From Bordetella parapertussis (lineage in GTDB: Bacteria; Pseudomonadota; Gammaproteobacteria; Burkholderiales; Burkholderiaceae_B), in assembly GCA_945911685.1 (NCBI GenBank), contig CAMEAW010000189.1:1-5319 (forward strand): a stretch of DNA of 5,319 bases, written 5' to 3'. Under the pieces are notes generated by a model. That model made no database searches. It had not been told where the DNA came from and was given only the letters and a program-made list of their open reading frames with translations. How positions within the stretch are numbered: the first letter of the stretch is position 1; each line of letters begins with the position of its first letter. The position numbers were made by a program, and so were the translations under genes. Positions 4,762 to 5,319 of the stretch are shown here, one piece after another.

Positions 4762-4763
4762 GT

Positions 4764-4784
4764 GTTTGAAATGTAGTTTCAGAC
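4764..4784. repeat. Inverted repeat just upstream of the toxin-antidote promoter
   Basis: GTTTGAAA (4764-4771) and TTTCAGAC (4777-4784) form an inverted repeat with 7 of 8 positions paired around TGTAG. It starts three bases upstream of the -35 box and ends five bases short of the kpsC stop codon. It could bind a regulator of the module. It is not GC-rich and has no T run, so it is unlikely to terminate kpsC transcription. Confidence 0.4.
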
Positions 4785-4788
4785 CCGT

Positions 4789-5319
4789 TTACCGCCGCCT
4801 CGTAGTCAACCTAGCCACCCACCGTCTCACCCAAGCCCGCGCAGCTTTAAACGCGATCTCTGTCGTTTGCAACTTAAGCATCCGTTCTAACGCATACTCA
4901 GGCGAGGCAAAGTTATCGAAGCTTTTGTCTCGATAACTTGGATACAAAATCAACGCACCCGCCACAAGCTGAGTCACGCTCAGTTTGCGGGTTCTTCGTT
5001 CGCACACAAGTTTGTCTACGGTTAGCCCCCAACCAGAATAAAACGGTTGACCGTAGGTCACAACAGTGCGACCTCTTAAAAGTGCTTCAAAACCCGTCAA
5101 TGATGTCATGACGTGTACTTCGTTGACCTCGTTCAGTAGGTGGTGAATCGACACGTCTGTTAACACTTCGTCGCATAAGCCGGTTAAGGTGTGGTCGAGT
5201 TCACCCTTATGGCGCAGACCTGCCACCACGTCGGGGTGGGGCTTATAGACGATATAGGCTTTGGAGTTGGCCTTAAGCACCGCGCGTACCAAATCGATGT
5301 TGGTACGAATCACCGGCGC
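4789..5319 (-). CDS. kpsC: Capsule polysaccharide lipid-linker beta-Kdo transferase KpsC, C-terminal part (5' end outside window)
   Basis: Cytoplasmic, membrane-associated enzyme that, with KpsS, builds the short beta-Kdo linker joining ABC-exported capsules to lyso-phosphatidylglycerol. The frame is open from the window edge to TAA at 4791-4789 and gives 176 residues; intact KpsC has about 650-700 in two similar transferase modules, so this is most of the final module's second half. Clear family motifs: YIVYKPHPDVVAGLR at about 22-36 of the visible part, VHVMTSLTGFEALLRG at 69-83 and VVTYGQPFYSGWGLT at 86-100, followed by RRTRKLSVTQLVAGALILYPSYRD. The tail is basic (RRWVARLTTRRR), fitting membrane contact. 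It is transcribed towards the type II toxin-antidote genes, with a 62-base gap and no evident terminator. A full-length start cannot be placed; the GTG at 5313 is internal. Confidence 0.92.
   Translation of the reverse strand, partial: APVIRTNIDLVRAVLKANSKAYIVYKPHPDVVAGLRHKGELDHTLTGLCDEVLTDVSIHHLLNEVNEVHVMTSLTGFEALLRGRTVVTYGQPFYSGWGLTVDKLVCERRTRKLSVTQLVAGALILYPSYRDKSFDNFASPEYALERMLKLQTTEIAFKAARAWVRRWVARLTTRRR

Overview
The window looks like a piece of a proteobacterial chromosome of moderate GC content. A beta-proteobacterium (Burkholderiales/Alcaligenaceae-like) is my best guess, because it combines a DctPQM-type TRAP carboxylate transporter with a Kps-type (ABC-exported) capsule gene. The taxon is inferred from gene content, not from a marker gene.

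Layout. Positions 1-225 hold the C-terminal end of an unidentified plus-strand protein with a His-rich tail. Positions 424-3251 hold a complete tripartite TRAP transporter operon: periplasmic solute receptor (dctP), small membrane subunit (dctQ) and large permease (dctM). A strong intrinsic-terminator-like hairpin lies between dctP and dctQ, and a second GC-rich hairpin follows dctM. Positions 3252-3515 are intergenic; the 3330-3440 part is very AT-rich and carries three successive hairpins.

Positions 3516-4074 look like a gene graveyard. An intact MNT-type nucleotidyltransferase antitoxin (MntA family) overlaps the start of its expected HEPN toxin partner. The partner survives only as an N-terminal scrap of about 40 bases. 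That scrap abuts the C-terminal remnant, on the opposite strand, of a PLP-dependent alpha-oxoamine synthase (AONS/KBL family) broken by an in-frame stop. Positions 4134-4726 (minus strand) hold an intact type II toxin-antitoxin pair: a RelE/HigB-like toxin first, then an HTH antidote. Positions 4789-5319 (minus strand) hold the C-terminal part of KpsC, the capsule lipid-linker beta-Kdo transferase.

How the parts relate. The TRAP operon is self-contained: DctP captures a solute, probably an organic acid, in the periplasm and DctQ/DctM import it with an ion gradient. On the minus strand, kpsC and the oxoamine-synthase remnant point the same way and may once have been neighbours in a capsule cluster; the type II module now sits between them. 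The most interesting signals are: (a) the orphaned MntA with its toxin cut away; (b) a stranded capsule-type synthase end next to an intact addiction module; (c) -10 boxes so close to the start codons of both toxin-antitoxin operons that leaderless mRNAs are predicted; and (d) the dctP/dctQ attenuator.
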